A stretch of 9,712 nt of DNA from Minisyncoccota bacterium (GCA_025449795.1 JANWIQ010000063.1:1-9712); one strand, 5' to 3'; positions 1-6,096 are shown, counted from the stretch's first letter. The notes: generated by a model from the letters alone, not told the origin. A program made the numbers and translations.

Positions 1-203
1 ATCCTCTTTTTCTGCTCTGTTGGATTTTTGAGAAATTTAAATGTCCAGACAAGGCCAAATGGAGGCAAAAGAAGACTGACGCTATAAATATAGATTTGCT
101 TGCCAATGCTCACTGTCCGGGCAATTTCGTACCCACATTTTGGGCAAAAATTCATGCCAGGAAGAAGAATTTCGTTGCATTGCGGGCAGAGTGATGGATT
201 CAT
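1..203 (-). CDS. Zinc-ribbon protein with hydrophobic segment, partial (3' end outside window)
   Basis: The first 67 codons of an open frame that leaves the window. Its ATG overlaps the cysS stop as TAATG, so translation is probably coupled to cysS. The visible protein has two Cys pairs, CPQC at residues 6-9 and CPKC at 20-23, spaced as in a double-CxxC zinc ribbon. A hydrophobic stretch follows (about residues 37-55, IYIYSVSLLLPPFGLVW), likely a membrane helix, and then a basic segment. Small zinc-ribbon-plus-membrane proteins are common and functionally diverse, so no function can be assigned. The frame, start and cysteines are seen directly; the membrane placement is inferred. The total length is unknown. 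Confidence 0.72.
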   Translation of the reverse strand, partial: MNPSLCPQCNEILLPGMNFCPKCGYEIARTVSIGKQIYIYSVSLLLPPFGLVWTFKFLKNPTEQKKR

Positions 204-1729
204 TATTTTTTTGTAATTACAGGCCCTTCTAGTTTATCTTCAACTGTAAATCCTAAATCAGCAATCTTGTTACGTATTTCATCTGCCGCTCCGAAGTCTC
301 CTGCTTTCCGAAATGCTTCCCGCTCAGAAATTAAACTTTGCACCTCTTCCGGTATTTTGAGATTTGGGATTTGGGATTTGGGATTTAATTTTAGGTTCAA
401 ACCTAAAATTTTGTCCATTTCCAACAGTGTCCCTTGTATTTCCCCTGGCAAAAGATCTTGGTCTTTTACCATTTCCCACATAACGCTGAGCGCTTTTGCA
501 GTATTGAGGTCATCATTGAGCGCTTCCATGAATTTTTTCATCCATGTGTGATCGTGAACCAAAGATCCTTCACTCTCGTTCAGGATGACAGAGCGGAGAC
601 GCTCCAGTGCTGTCTGGGCTGCATCGAGACTTTCCCAGGTAAAATTCATTTCCTGACGATAGTGGGTTTGTAATATCAAATACCGAAGTGCAAGCGGGTC
701 ATATCCTTTTGCTACCACATCCTGTACGGTATAAAAATTTCCAAGAGACTTACTCATTTTTTCCCCATCCACAATAAGAAAATTGTGATGCACCCAATAA
801 TTCACAAACTTCTCCCCAGTTGCCGCCTCACTCTGTGCAATTTCATTGGTATGGTGGATAGCAATATGGTCTATTCCACCGGTATGGATGTCTATGGTTT
901 GTAAATTTTTAACCTGGGGGGTTAAATAGCTTTGCACATAGGGAAGGTTTGCAGAAAAGAAATCTGTTAACGCTCTTAGGCTCATTGCCGAACATTCTAT
1001 GTGCCAACCCGGGAAACCAACTTTCTCTCTAAATTCCGTAGGTACTTGGTTCCAATTTTCTGATGTAGATAGTTTTCCTTCTAGTGGACCTCCAAACCAC
1101 CACTCCATTTGTCTTCGAGGTTCACCTTTTGATGTAAAACTGAACTTCCATAATGCAAAGTCTGCAACATTCCTTTTCCCTTCTATAAAATCAACTCGCG
1201 CACCCTTTTTTAATTCTTCTGGATTTTGGCGAGAAAGTGCAAAATAGGTTGGGAATTTAGACGTATCAAAATAAATACCGTCCCCGGGGATTTCGTACGT
1301 GTATCCTTTTTCTTCCAGAATTTTTACTAAGGCAATTTGGTCCGGAATATAATCTGTCGCATGCATGATTTCTGTAGGACGCGTAATACCTACCGCATCA
1401 ATAGAATCCCAAAATTGTTTTTCAAATTTTTTGGCAATATCCCAGACACTCATGCCATATTTTTTGGCACCTTTTTCCATCTTGTCTTCACCGGTATCCT
1501 CATCACTCACAAGATGACCAACATCAGTAATATTCATGACATGTTTCACGTTGTATCCATTTGCTTTAAGCACTTTTACCAAGACATCATCCCCAATGTA
1601 CCTTTTTATATGCCCAATATGCTGATTGTCGTAGACCGTAGGTCCACAGGAGTAAAGCCCCACAGACAAGGGCTTTATAGACTTAAAGTCTTCTACTGAA
1701 CGAGATAACGTATTATAAAGACGTAACAT
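203..1729 (-). CDS. cysS: Cysteine--tRNA ligase (CysRS)
   Basis: Class I aminoacyl-tRNA synthetase that charges tRNA-Cys using ATP in the cytoplasm. HIGH is at residues 37-40 and KMSKS at 324-328. Zinc ligands match C28 (YSCGPTVYD), C246 (GWHIEC) and the HHTNE block 292-296. The form DIHTGGIDH...HHTNEIAQSEAATG replaces the more usual GGGMDL...HHENE. At 508 aa it is longer than the usual roughly 460. The excess lies in apparent insertions at about 211-237, 254-278 (with a hairpin in the DNA), 380-396 (a palindromic half-repeat) and 446-459 (heptamer repeat plus palindrome), all outside the signature motifs. It starts MLRLYNTLSRS, the normal N-terminus. It lies downstream of the Q-rich gene behind a 51-nt heptamer-built spacer and is coupled to the zinc-ribbon gene. 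Identity is secure. Confidence 0.97.
   Translation of the reverse strand: MLRLYNTLSRSVEDFKSIKPLSVGLYSCGPTVYDNQHIGHIKRYIGDDVLVKVLKANGYNVKHVMNITDVGHLVSDEDTGEDKMEKGAKKYGMSVWDIAKKFEKQFWDSIDAVGITRPTEIMHATDYIPDQIALVKILEEKGYTYEIPGDGIYFDTSKFPTYFALSRQNPEELKKGARVDFIEGKRNVADFALWKFSFTSKGEPRRQMEWWFGGPLEGKLSTSENWNQVPTEFREKVGFPGWHIECSAMSLRALTDFFSANLPYVQSYLTPQVKNLQTIDIHTGGIDHIAIHHTNEIAQSEAATGEKFVNYWVHHNFLIVDGEKMSKSLGNFYTVQDVVAKGYDPLALRYLILQTHYRQEMNFTWESLDAAQTALERLRSVILNESEGSLVHDHTWMKKFMEALNDDLNTAKALSVMWEMVKDQDLLPGEIQGTLLEMDKILGLNLKLNPKSQIPNLKIPEEVQSLISEREAFRKAGDFGAADEIRNKIADLGFTVEDKLEGPVITKK
361..410. repeat. In-frame heptamer array plus perfect palindrome inside cysS
   Basis: Positions 361-386 hold 3.7 copies of the 7-mer gatttgg. 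They are followed directly by an 11-bp perfect inverted repeat, arms 387-397 and 400-410 (aattttaggtt / aacctaaaatt) with a 2-nt centre. Together they encode the CysRS segment GLNLKLNPKSQIPNLKIP, a low-complexity linker before the C-terminal helices where other CysRS proteins have a shorter, variable stretch. Confidence 0.8.
563..589. repeat. Half-copy of class A palindromic element in cysS
   Basis: The plus strand begins agatcc and ends caggatgac, with inverted arms atcct (565-569) and aggat (582-586). This matches the AGATCC...GGA-GAC half-module of the full elements at 5636-5696 and 7346-7404. On the coding strand it reads VILNESEGSL, within an extra segment of CysRS. Confidence 0.6.
908..926. 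repeat. Perfect hairpin in a CysRS insertion
   Basis: Inverted repeat tttaacc (908-914) / ggttaaa (920-926) with a 5-nt loop, inside the extra CysRS segment at residues 254-278. It may be the remnant of an inserted repeat; no second copy is recognisable in the window. Confidence 0.4.
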
Positions 1730-1785
1730 AAAATGTAAAACCTAAAACCTAAAAATATTTTAAGTTCTACGTTTTAAGTTTTAAC
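1730..1785. repeat. Heptamer-phased imperfect palindrome in the cysS leader
   Basis: The 56 bp divide into eight consecutive 7-mers. Units such as aaaacct (twice) lie on one side and ttttaag/ttttaac-type units on the other. The dyad is centred near 1756, with arms of about 20 bp. In the minus-strand RNA several mismatches become G-U pairs, so a hairpin could form just before the cysS ATG. It fills the whole 51-nt gap and also covers the end of the upstream gene. Confidence 0.7.
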
Positions 1786-2458
1786 CAGTGGTTCCTCTAT
1801 TGGCTTCTGTCTGGGTTTTGGCTTGTGTTACCGCAACGGGCGCACCAAGTTGTGGATTATTTCCCATCATGTTTCCTGGAAGCTCGGACATCTGGCTTAC
1901 CTGTTGTTGCTGTTGGGCTTTTGCTTCCTCTTGTTGTTGTTCTGCCTGTGCTTTTTCCTTCCTGTCTTTGGCTATGCTATTTTTTCCGGCATCCCGAATA
2001 GCATTGTAGTACATTTCATCATGAAGCTGCTTATGTTGTAGTTTTATCTGCTGTAACTCTGCTTGTCTTTTGGCAATTTCTTGGTCGTCTACTGCTTTAT
2101 TTTGCGCAGCCATTGTGTCTAGCTGTGCTTGAGAAAATTGTTGGGACTGAGGCATCTGTGCAGGAGGTTTCTGAGAACCAAATCCCGGCTTTCCACCTTC
2201 AAACATTTTTCCAAAATCTCCAAAAGGATCTATTTTGGACGTTTGTCCACCTGTCGCTCCTCCTGCAGGCTTTTGTGGAAAAAGGCCTCCTAAACCTGTT
2301 GTCTGAGTTTTTTGTCCACCGAAAAGAGGTTTTTGTGCACCAAGCTGCCCACCAACAGCATTTGCTACTTGCTGTGCTTGTTTTTTCCCGGCATCACTGA
2401 TGGTCTTGCCTGCCTCAAAAAGAATACCGCCTATATTTCCTGAAGCTCCATCTGCCAT
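1781..2458 (-). CDS. Q/G/K-rich hypothetical protein with C-terminal coiled-coil segment
   Basis: I do not recognise this 225-aa protein with confidence. Residues 1-105 are rich in Gly, Gln, Lys and Pro with spaced FGG, GLGGLF and DPFGDFG motifs, and look disordered. Residues about 108-186 are charged and Gln-rich (EIAKRQAELQQIKLQHKQLHDEMYYNAIRDAGKN, written with breaks: EIAKRQAELQQ, then LHDEMYYN) with a Q-run near 182-186, and look helical or coiled-coil. The tail is low-complexity. No signal peptide, cysteine or catalytic motif is seen. Start MADGASGN is chosen because the upstream in-frame extension translates the -10 box and repeat DNA. CPR genomes carry lineage-restricted proteins of this style, and DUF5660 is one candidate family, but I could not test it. 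It lies upstream of cysS on the same strand and probably shares its transcript. Confidence 0.8.
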   Translation of the reverse strand: MADGASGNIGGILFEAGKTISDAGKKQAQQVANAVGGQLGAQKPLFGGQKTQTTGLGGLFPQKPAGGATGGQTSKIDPFGDFGKMFEGGKPGFGSQKPPAQMPQSQQFSQAQLDTMAAQNKAVDDQEIAKRQAELQQIKLQHKQLHDEMYYNAIRDAGKNSIAKDRKEKAQAEQQQEEAKAQQQQQVSQMSELPGNMMGNNPQLGAPVAVTQAKTQTEANRGTTG

Positions 2459-2464
2459 ACCAGC

Positions 2465-2473
2465 ATTATAGCA
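2465..2473 (-). promoter_or_regulatory. Extended -10 promoter, leaderless position, for the Q-rich gene
   Basis: The minus strand reads TGCTATAAT, a perfect TATAAT at 2470-2465 preceded by TGn. Six bases separate it from the ATG at 2458, so transcription should begin at or next to the start codon. No good -35 is seen at 17 nt (a TTGGGA lies 19 nt away), which an extended -10 can compensate for. It probably drives this gene and cysS. Confidence 0.65.
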
Positions 2474-2590
2474 AATTCCAAGTAACAAATCCCAAGAAAC
2501 AAACAATATCCAAATACCAAAATTAAAAAATTGTAATTTGATTGTTGAAATTTATTTGTATCTTGGGTATTGAAGTTTGGGATTTACCCA
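2471..2590. repeat. Long heptamer-phased imperfect inverted repeat between nadE and the Q-rich gene
   Basis: The left arm divides into 7-mers from 2471 (ccaagta, acaaatc, ccaagaa, ...) and the right arm from 2558 (gtatctt, gggtatt, gaagttt, gggattt). Aligning a 46-nt stretch of the left arm with the reverse complement of the right arm, without gaps, gives about 31 identities by my count. The element overlaps the nadE stop and abuts the -10 box of the next gene. Confidence 0.7.
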
Positions 2591-3423
2591 AATATTTTGG
2601 GCAGCTTGCGTTTGAAGTCATTTTTTGCAACCCAACTAAGAACTTTTTCCACAGTCTCTTTTGGAATCCCCAAATCCACAATTGCCTCTTGTGGTAATCC
2701 TTCATCAAAATGATGATACAAAATCCTGTCTGCATCTTGGTAGGAAAATCCAAATTCTTCTTCATCTGACTGCCCTTCCCAAAGTCCTGCGGTTGGCGAT
2801 TTTGAAATAATTTTCTCTGGAATACCCAAATATTTTGCCATTTCCTTTACTTGGGTTTTATACAAACTTCTGATTGGCTCTATGTCCGATGCCTCATCTC
2901 CAAATCTGGTAAAGTATCCTAAATAATATTCACTTTTATTTTCTGTCCCCACCACAAGGCAATTGTTGGCTTTGGCAAAATCATACAAGTAAATCATCCG
3001 GACACGTGCCATGATATTACCGGTACGGATCTTCAGATAGGACTTAGATAGAACTCGGTAAGCCAGCGTATCAGATTTCTCTGCCATATCTGATTTTCTG
3101 GTTTGCTGAGTACCATTTGAGTTCCATCTGAAACTATTCACTGCTTTTTTTATATCTATTTCGTGGACATTATCCTTTGGCAAATCCAGAAACTTTACTA
3201 CAGTCTTGGCATCTTCGGTTCCCTTTGTATTTAATTTTCCATAGGGCAGAAGGAGTACGTGGACGTGCTCTTTTCCCAATGCGTTGACAGACAGCGTTGC
3301 AGAAAGTGCAGAGTCTATACCTCCGGAGAGTGCAACAACAACATCCTCAAATCCAGCCCCCAAGACAGCTTGCTTAATCCAGGCAGTAATTTCATCAGAC
3401 TTATTTTTATAATCTAGATTCAT
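2584..3423 (-). CDS. nadE: NH3-dependent NAD(+) synthetase
   Basis: Last step of NAD synthesis: amidates deamido-NAD with ATP and ammonia in the cytoplasm. The PP-loop SGGIDS is at residues 33-38. The family blocks RTGNIMARVRM (133-143), GTENKSEYYLGYFTRFGD (159-176), DIEPIRSLYKTQV (180-192) and SAGLW-like SPTAGLWEGQSDEEE follow in order. No glutaminase domain is present, so the protein uses free ammonia or an external source. At 279 aa it is near family length but has an extra segment at about residues 98-131, encoded by a long imperfect palindrome. It follows nadD after 98 nt of repeat-like AT-rich DNA and may share its promoter; no Shine-Dalgarno is visible. The pairing with nadD supports the function. 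Confidence 0.95.
   Translation of the reverse strand: MNLDYKNKSDEITAWIKQAVLGAGFEDVVVALSGGIDSALSATLSVNALGKEHVHVLLLPYGKLNTKGTEDAKTVVKFLDLPKDNVHEIDIKKAVNSFRWNSNGTQQTRKSDMAEKSDTLAYRVLSKSYLKIRTGNIMARVRMIYLYDFAKANNCLVVGTENKSEYYLGYFTRFGDEASDIEPIRSLYKTQVKEMAKYLGIPEKIISKSPTAGLWEGQSDEEEFGFSYQDADRILYHHFDEGLPQEAIVDLGIPKETVEKVLSWVAKNDFKRKLPKIFG
3032..3132. repeat. Long imperfect palindrome in frame inside nadE
   Basis: Outer arms: ttcagat (3032-3038) with atctgaa (3126-3132), and agatagaactc (3046-3056) with gagttccatct (3119-3129), one mismatch. The left arm carries two agat copies, so one or the other can pair. Inner arms: atcagat (3070-3076) and atctgat (3088-3094). A further imperfect match (ggtaagccag against the accaaac-type stretch near 3100-3112) lies between them. 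It coincides with the NadE residues that have no counterpart in the typical family alignment as I recall it. Confidence 0.6.
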
Positions 3424-3524
3424 AATTTTTAATTTACAATTTTAAATTTTTATTCAAATTCAAATTTTTCATTTTTAAACATGTTAAATTGATTTCAAAT
3501 TATAAATTTCAAATTTCAAATTTA
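3424..3524. repeat. AT-rich repeat spacer between nadD and nadE, heptamer-phased at one end
   Basis: The spacer is almost pure A/T with a-t-t-c-a-a motifs. Positions 3490-3524 keep a 7-bp phase (tgatttc, aaattat, aaatttc twice, aaattta), the last unit overlapping the nadD stop. A 6-bp period (attcaa) appears near 3452-3464. A TATAAT lies on the minus strand around 3502, but the sequence is so AT-rich that I give it no weight. Confidence 0.6.
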
Positions 3525-4085
3525 CTTATATAAACTGTGCTCTATTATATATCTCTCGACCTCTTTTGGCACCAAACCAGTAATAGGCTTGCCAGTTTTA
3601 ATACATTCCCGTATTCGTGTGGCACTATCTTCAAGTGGCTCGTAGGTTGGGTCGTCCAGAAGTATACAATTTGACGGCAAATTTTCTGCAGGAGAGCCCT
3701 TGCGGGTAACTATAAGAAAAGAGACTTCTTTTTGTAACTGGTCCCAGTGGGTCCATTTTGAAAATGTAGGCAGTTGGTCTGATCCTGCGACAAAAATAAT
3801 ATCGTCTGAGACAGTTTTTCTTAACTCCCGAATTACGGAAATTGTTTCGGTAAGTCCCCCTAATTGTATGGGAGTTTCGTCTATTTTCATGTGAGGATTA
3901 CCGTCTATTGCAAGCGCAAGCATTGCCCTTCTCTCTTCCACCGATGCAATAATCGGCCTCCACTGGTGCTGGTTTTCTAAGGAAAACCATACTTCTCTTG
4001 CTGCGCCTACTTTGAGCACCTCTTTTGCAATAAGTATGTGGCCATTGTGGACAGGGTCAAATCTTCCCCCAAAAAGTGCAATCAT
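3522..4085 (-). CDS. nadD: Nicotinate-nucleotide adenylyltransferase
   Basis: Transfers AMP from ATP to nicotinate mononucleotide to make deamido-NAD, the substrate of the adjacent nadE product. The nucleotidyltransferase motif GGRFDPVHNGH is at residues 6-16 (canonical GGTFDPxHxGH, with Arg for Thr). A VAGSDQLPTFSKWTHW block lies at 99-114. The second nucleotide-binding motif is SATRIRE at 154-160 (canonical ISSTxIR), followed by the usual C-terminus LVPKEVERYIIEHSLY. The length of 187 aa is normal for the family. The ATG is well placed behind a predicted promoter and has no Shine-Dalgarno. The gene starts the nadD-nadE unit and is divergent from the VOC gene. Confidence 0.95.
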   Translation of the reverse strand: MIALFGGRFDPVHNGHILIAKEVLKVGAAREVWFSLENQHQWRPIIASVEERRAMLALAIDGNPHMKIDETPIQLGGLTETISVIRELRKTVSDDIIFVAGSDQLPTFSKWTHWDQLQKEVSFLIVTRKGSPAENLPSNCILLDDPTYEPLEDSATRIRECIKTGKPITGLVPKEVERYIIEHSLYK

Positions 4086-4093
4086 AGAAAGTT

Positions 4094-4122
4094 ATTGTAG
4101 TAATAATCTCATAACTTGTCTA
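4094..4122 (-). promoter_or_regulatory. Sigma70-type promoter for nadD, near-leaderless
   Basis: Minus-strand -35 TAGACA (4122-4117) and -10 TACAAT (4099-4094), each 5/6 to consensus, with exactly 17 nt between. The nadD ATG begins 8 nt after the -10, so the expected start point leaves a leader of about 0-2 nt. Confidence 0.65.
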
Positions 4123-4146
4123 TACATAATTATTTGTCTAAAGTAT

Positions 4147-4162
4147 AGTGCTACGTAGCACT
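4147..4162. repeat. Perfect 16-bp palindrome in the nadD/VOC divergent region
   Basis: agtgctac followed by its exact reverse complement gtagcact, with no loop. It lies about 25 bp upstream of the nadD -35 and 64 bp upstream of the VOC ATG. The perfect symmetry suits a dimeric regulator site, but it could also be a repeat remnant: the minus strand shares atagtgct-cg and a preceding CGCT with the element at 9022-9117. Confidence 0.5.
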
Positions 4163-4225
4163 GGAGTTTAGCGAGAAAATATATTTTGCAATTACAACAA
4201 AAATTTGTTATTGTTTATTAACAAT

Positions 4226-4675
4226 ATGCACACACACACTGGCCAAACATTTGCTCCTACTAGTACACTTCTGGAAATTCACGTTCCTGACTTTAGCAAA
4301 GTAAAAGATTTCTACGGCACGTTAGGTTTTAAGACTGTTTGGGAAAGAATTCCTGATGGATTTAAAGGATATCTTATTATGAAAATGGGGGACAATATTC
4401 TTTGTTTTTGGGCTGGTAATGAACATGTATATGAACAAGAGTATTTTAGTCAATTTCCTAAAGAAACACCCCGTGGGTATGGAATAGAAATTGTTTTGAT
4501 GGTAAAAGATATACAAAAATTCTATGAAGAAATAAAAAGCAAGCTTGAAATACGTGAACCCTTACAACTTCGCCCGTGGGGACTAGAAGATTTTAGAGTT
4601 GTAGATCCTTTTGGTTATTACTTACGCTTCACTTCTTATCACAATATTCTTGATCCAAAAAATGCAGTAAAATAG
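4226..4675 (+). CDS. VOC / glyoxalase-bleomycin resistance superfamily protein
   Basis: The only plus-strand gene. The 149-aa product has one vicinal-oxygen-chelate module pair: LLEIHVPDFSKVKDFYGTLGF (beta-strand and helix, residues about 15-35), GIEIVLMVKDIQKFYEEI at 86-103, and the closing WGLEDFRVVDPFGYYLRF at 118-135. H19 and E88 sit where metal ligands occur, but the final strand ends in YYLRF with Arg where many metal enzymes have Glu. It may therefore bind a ligand as bleomycin-resistance proteins do rather than catalyse. Substrate cannot be assigned. The ATG at 4226 is preferred over an in-frame TTG at 4205; a 7-bp hairpin (tattgtt / aacaata) overlaps it. It is divergent from nadD and converges on the HAD gene with a 1-nt gap. 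Confidence 0.85.
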   Translation: MHTHTGQTFAPTSTLLEIHVPDFSKVKDFYGTLGFKTVWERIPDGFKGYLIMKMGDNILCFWAGNEHVYEQEYFSQFPKETPRGYGIEIVLMVKDIQKFYEEIKSKLEIREPLQLRPWGLEDFRVVDPFGYYLRFTSYHNILDPKNAVK

Positions 4676-4676
4676 A

Positions 4677-5420
4677 TTAGCTATTTAGCACAAATTTTTC
4701 TATCACATCTGCGACGCCATCTTCTTCCATAGACGGAGCGATGTAATCTGCAATTTCCTTGAGCTCTGGAGCAGCATTTCCTATTGCAACTTTCAGGCCA
4801 CATGCCATAAGCAGTGGAAAATCATTGTAGCTATCGCCTATCCCAATAATTTCATGAGTACTAATACCTAATAACTCTGCAACTTTAAGAATTCCTTGTT
4901 GTTTGGTAGATTTGATATCGGTAATTTCTATATCCATTTTCCCTTTGTGCTTGGATGAAAAAATCTTGTGGACAGAAAATTTGGGAGAAGAAAATTTTTC
5001 TATTAAAGAGTCTGCAAGGCTTTCTTTTAAATCAAATACATATATTTGCAGTGGATGTTCTGGAACATTTTCTTTATCATATTCCTTTTGCCCGTCTCCA
5101 ATAATAAAATTAGGTGTGTATTTTTTTAATTTTTTAACCACTTCCTCAACCATCTTTCTATTCATCGCATTTTCATAGACAATTTTCTGGGTTGTCGTGT
5201 CATAGACCTGTGCACCTCCCGCAATAATGGATGGACCAGATAAATCTAGGATAGAAAATAATTTTTCCATCATAAAATATGGCCTGGCTGTTGCAACGCC
5301 TACGTGGAGCATATCTTTTGCTTTATGGATAGCCTCAATGACTCTTTTTGAAGGCAATGCCTCAAGGTCATAAGTAATCAGTGTCCCATCCACATCGGAA
5401 ATAAGTGCTTTATATTTCAT
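4677..5420 (-). CDS. Cof-type HAD-IIB phosphatase
   Basis: Haloacid dehalogenase superfamily hydrolase, probably a cytoplasmic phosphatase acting on small phosphorylated metabolites; the substrate is unknown. Motif I DVDGTL is at residues 10-15 region (nucleophile Asp in SDVDGTL and the second Asp two residues on). Motif II is the Thr of GVATAR near 41-46. Motif III is Lys in STKQQGILK near 173. Motif IV is GDSYND at 195-200. The cap between motifs II and III is of the alpha/beta IIB type by length. MKYKALISDVDG is taken as the start (247 aa); an in-frame ATG 14 codons upstream would overlap recR. The gene begins 7 nt after the recR stop, so it is likely the last gene of the dnaX-ybaB-prs-recR unit. 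Confidence 0.9.
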   Translation of the reverse strand: MKYKALISDVDGTLITYDLEALPSKRVIEAIHKAKDMLHVGVATARPYFMMEKLFSILDLSGPSIIAGGAQVYDTTTQKIVYENAMNRKMVEEVVKKLKKYTPNFIIGDGQKEYDKENVPEHPLQIYVFDLKESLADSLIEKFSSPKFSVHKIFSSKHKGKMDIEITDIKSTKQQGILKVAELLGISTHEIIGIGDSYNDFPLLMACGLKVAIGNAAPELKEIADYIAPSMEEDGVADVIEKFVLNS

Positions 5421-5427
5421 AATGAGT

Positions 5428-6096
5428 TCATTGTGTAATTTCGCTACGGCCCTCCATGGCACGCTCTAAGGTAATATCATCTGCATATTCCAAATCCGCC
5501 CCCACCGGCAATCCCCGCCCAATTCTCGTAATTTTGAGATTTGCGTTTTGCAATTTAAGTTGTTTACTCAGGTACATTGCTGTGGCCTCCCCCTCCATCG
5601 TGGGATTAGTTGCAAGGATTACTTCTTTAATAATTGTCATCTCCGACTCCGATCGGGGATCCATTTTATGAGATCCTGAAATAAATTCAGGACGACGACT
5701 TTGTACCCTATCCAGCAGTTGCTCCGTATATATTTCATCTGGCCCAATATTATTGAGTGGGTCAATACACCCATGTAGTACGTGATACACGCCTTTATAC
5801 TTTCCATTTTTCTCAAGCGCCAAGACATCCAACGGTTGTTCGACGACACAAATGGTACTGTGGTCCCGCTGTGGATCGCTACAAATACTGCAAGGATCGA
5901 CCTCATCTATTGAAAGGCAAACAGAACACAACTTGGTACCCTTTTTTAAATTCTCTAACGATCTCCCAAAGGTATCCAATTCCTGCTGGGGTACATGGAG
6001 AAGATAAAAGGTAAGCCGCTGGGCGGATTTTGGCCCTACGCCGGGTAATTTTTCAAAAGACTCAATAACTTGTTGGATAGCTCGTGGAATTTTCAT
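5428..6096 (-). CDS. recR: Recombination mediator RecR
   Basis: Works with RecO and RecF to load RecA on SSB-coated single-stranded DNA at gaps. Helix-hairpin-helix LPGVGPKSAQRL is at residues 17-28. The zinc finger has C57, C60, C69 and C72 (CSVC...CSIC). The Toprim domain starts at ICVVEQPLDVLALE (82-95) and continues with ATNPTMEGEATAMYL (162-176). The C-terminus RIGRGLPVGADLEYADDITLERAMEGR is typical. At 222 aa it exceeds the usual roughly 200. The extra residues, about 131-153 (RRPEFISGSHKMDPRSESE region), are encoded by a palindromic element inserted in frame within Toprim. It follows prs after 5 nt with no Shine-Dalgarno. Confidence 0.97.
   Translation of the reverse strand: MKIPRAIQQVIESFEKLPGVGPKSAQRLTFYLLHVPQQELDTFGRSLENLKKGTKLCSVCLSIDEVDPCSICSDPQRDHSTICVVEQPLDVLALEKNGKYKGVYHVLHGCIDPLNNIGPDEIYTEQLLDRVQSRRPEFISGSHKMDPRSESEMTIIKEVILATNPTMEGEATAMYLSKQLKLQNANLKITRIGRGLPVGADLEYADDITLERAMEGRSEITQ
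5636..5696. repeat. Class A palindromic element in frame inside recR
   Basis: 61 bp from gtcat (5636-5640) to gacgac. It has a tcctgaa/ttcagga hairpin (5674-5680, 5686-5692) and a ccgatcgg palindrome (5649-5656), with the shared spacer pattern GATC-ATTTTATGAGATCC. It aligns part by part with the intergenic element at 7346-7404 (GTCAT-hairpin-AATCTATT...TAGATCC-hairpin-GATGAC). On the coding strand it reads RRPEFISGSHK, a peptide typical of translated palindromic repeats. Confidence 0.8.

Noticed and set aside
2459..2506. Longer start for the Q-rich protein (MFVSWDLLLGICYNAG extension)
   Set aside because: It translates the -10 box and the repeat DNA, and the following MADGASGN start sits properly after the promoter.
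4205..4225. TTG start for the VOC protein
   Set aside because: It needs a rare start codon and adds LLFINN residues from a small hairpin; ATG at 4226 fits better.
5421..5462. Longer start for the HAD protein overlapping recR
   Set aside because: HAD proteins of this type begin just before DxDGT; the ATG at 5420 gives MKYKALISDVDG.
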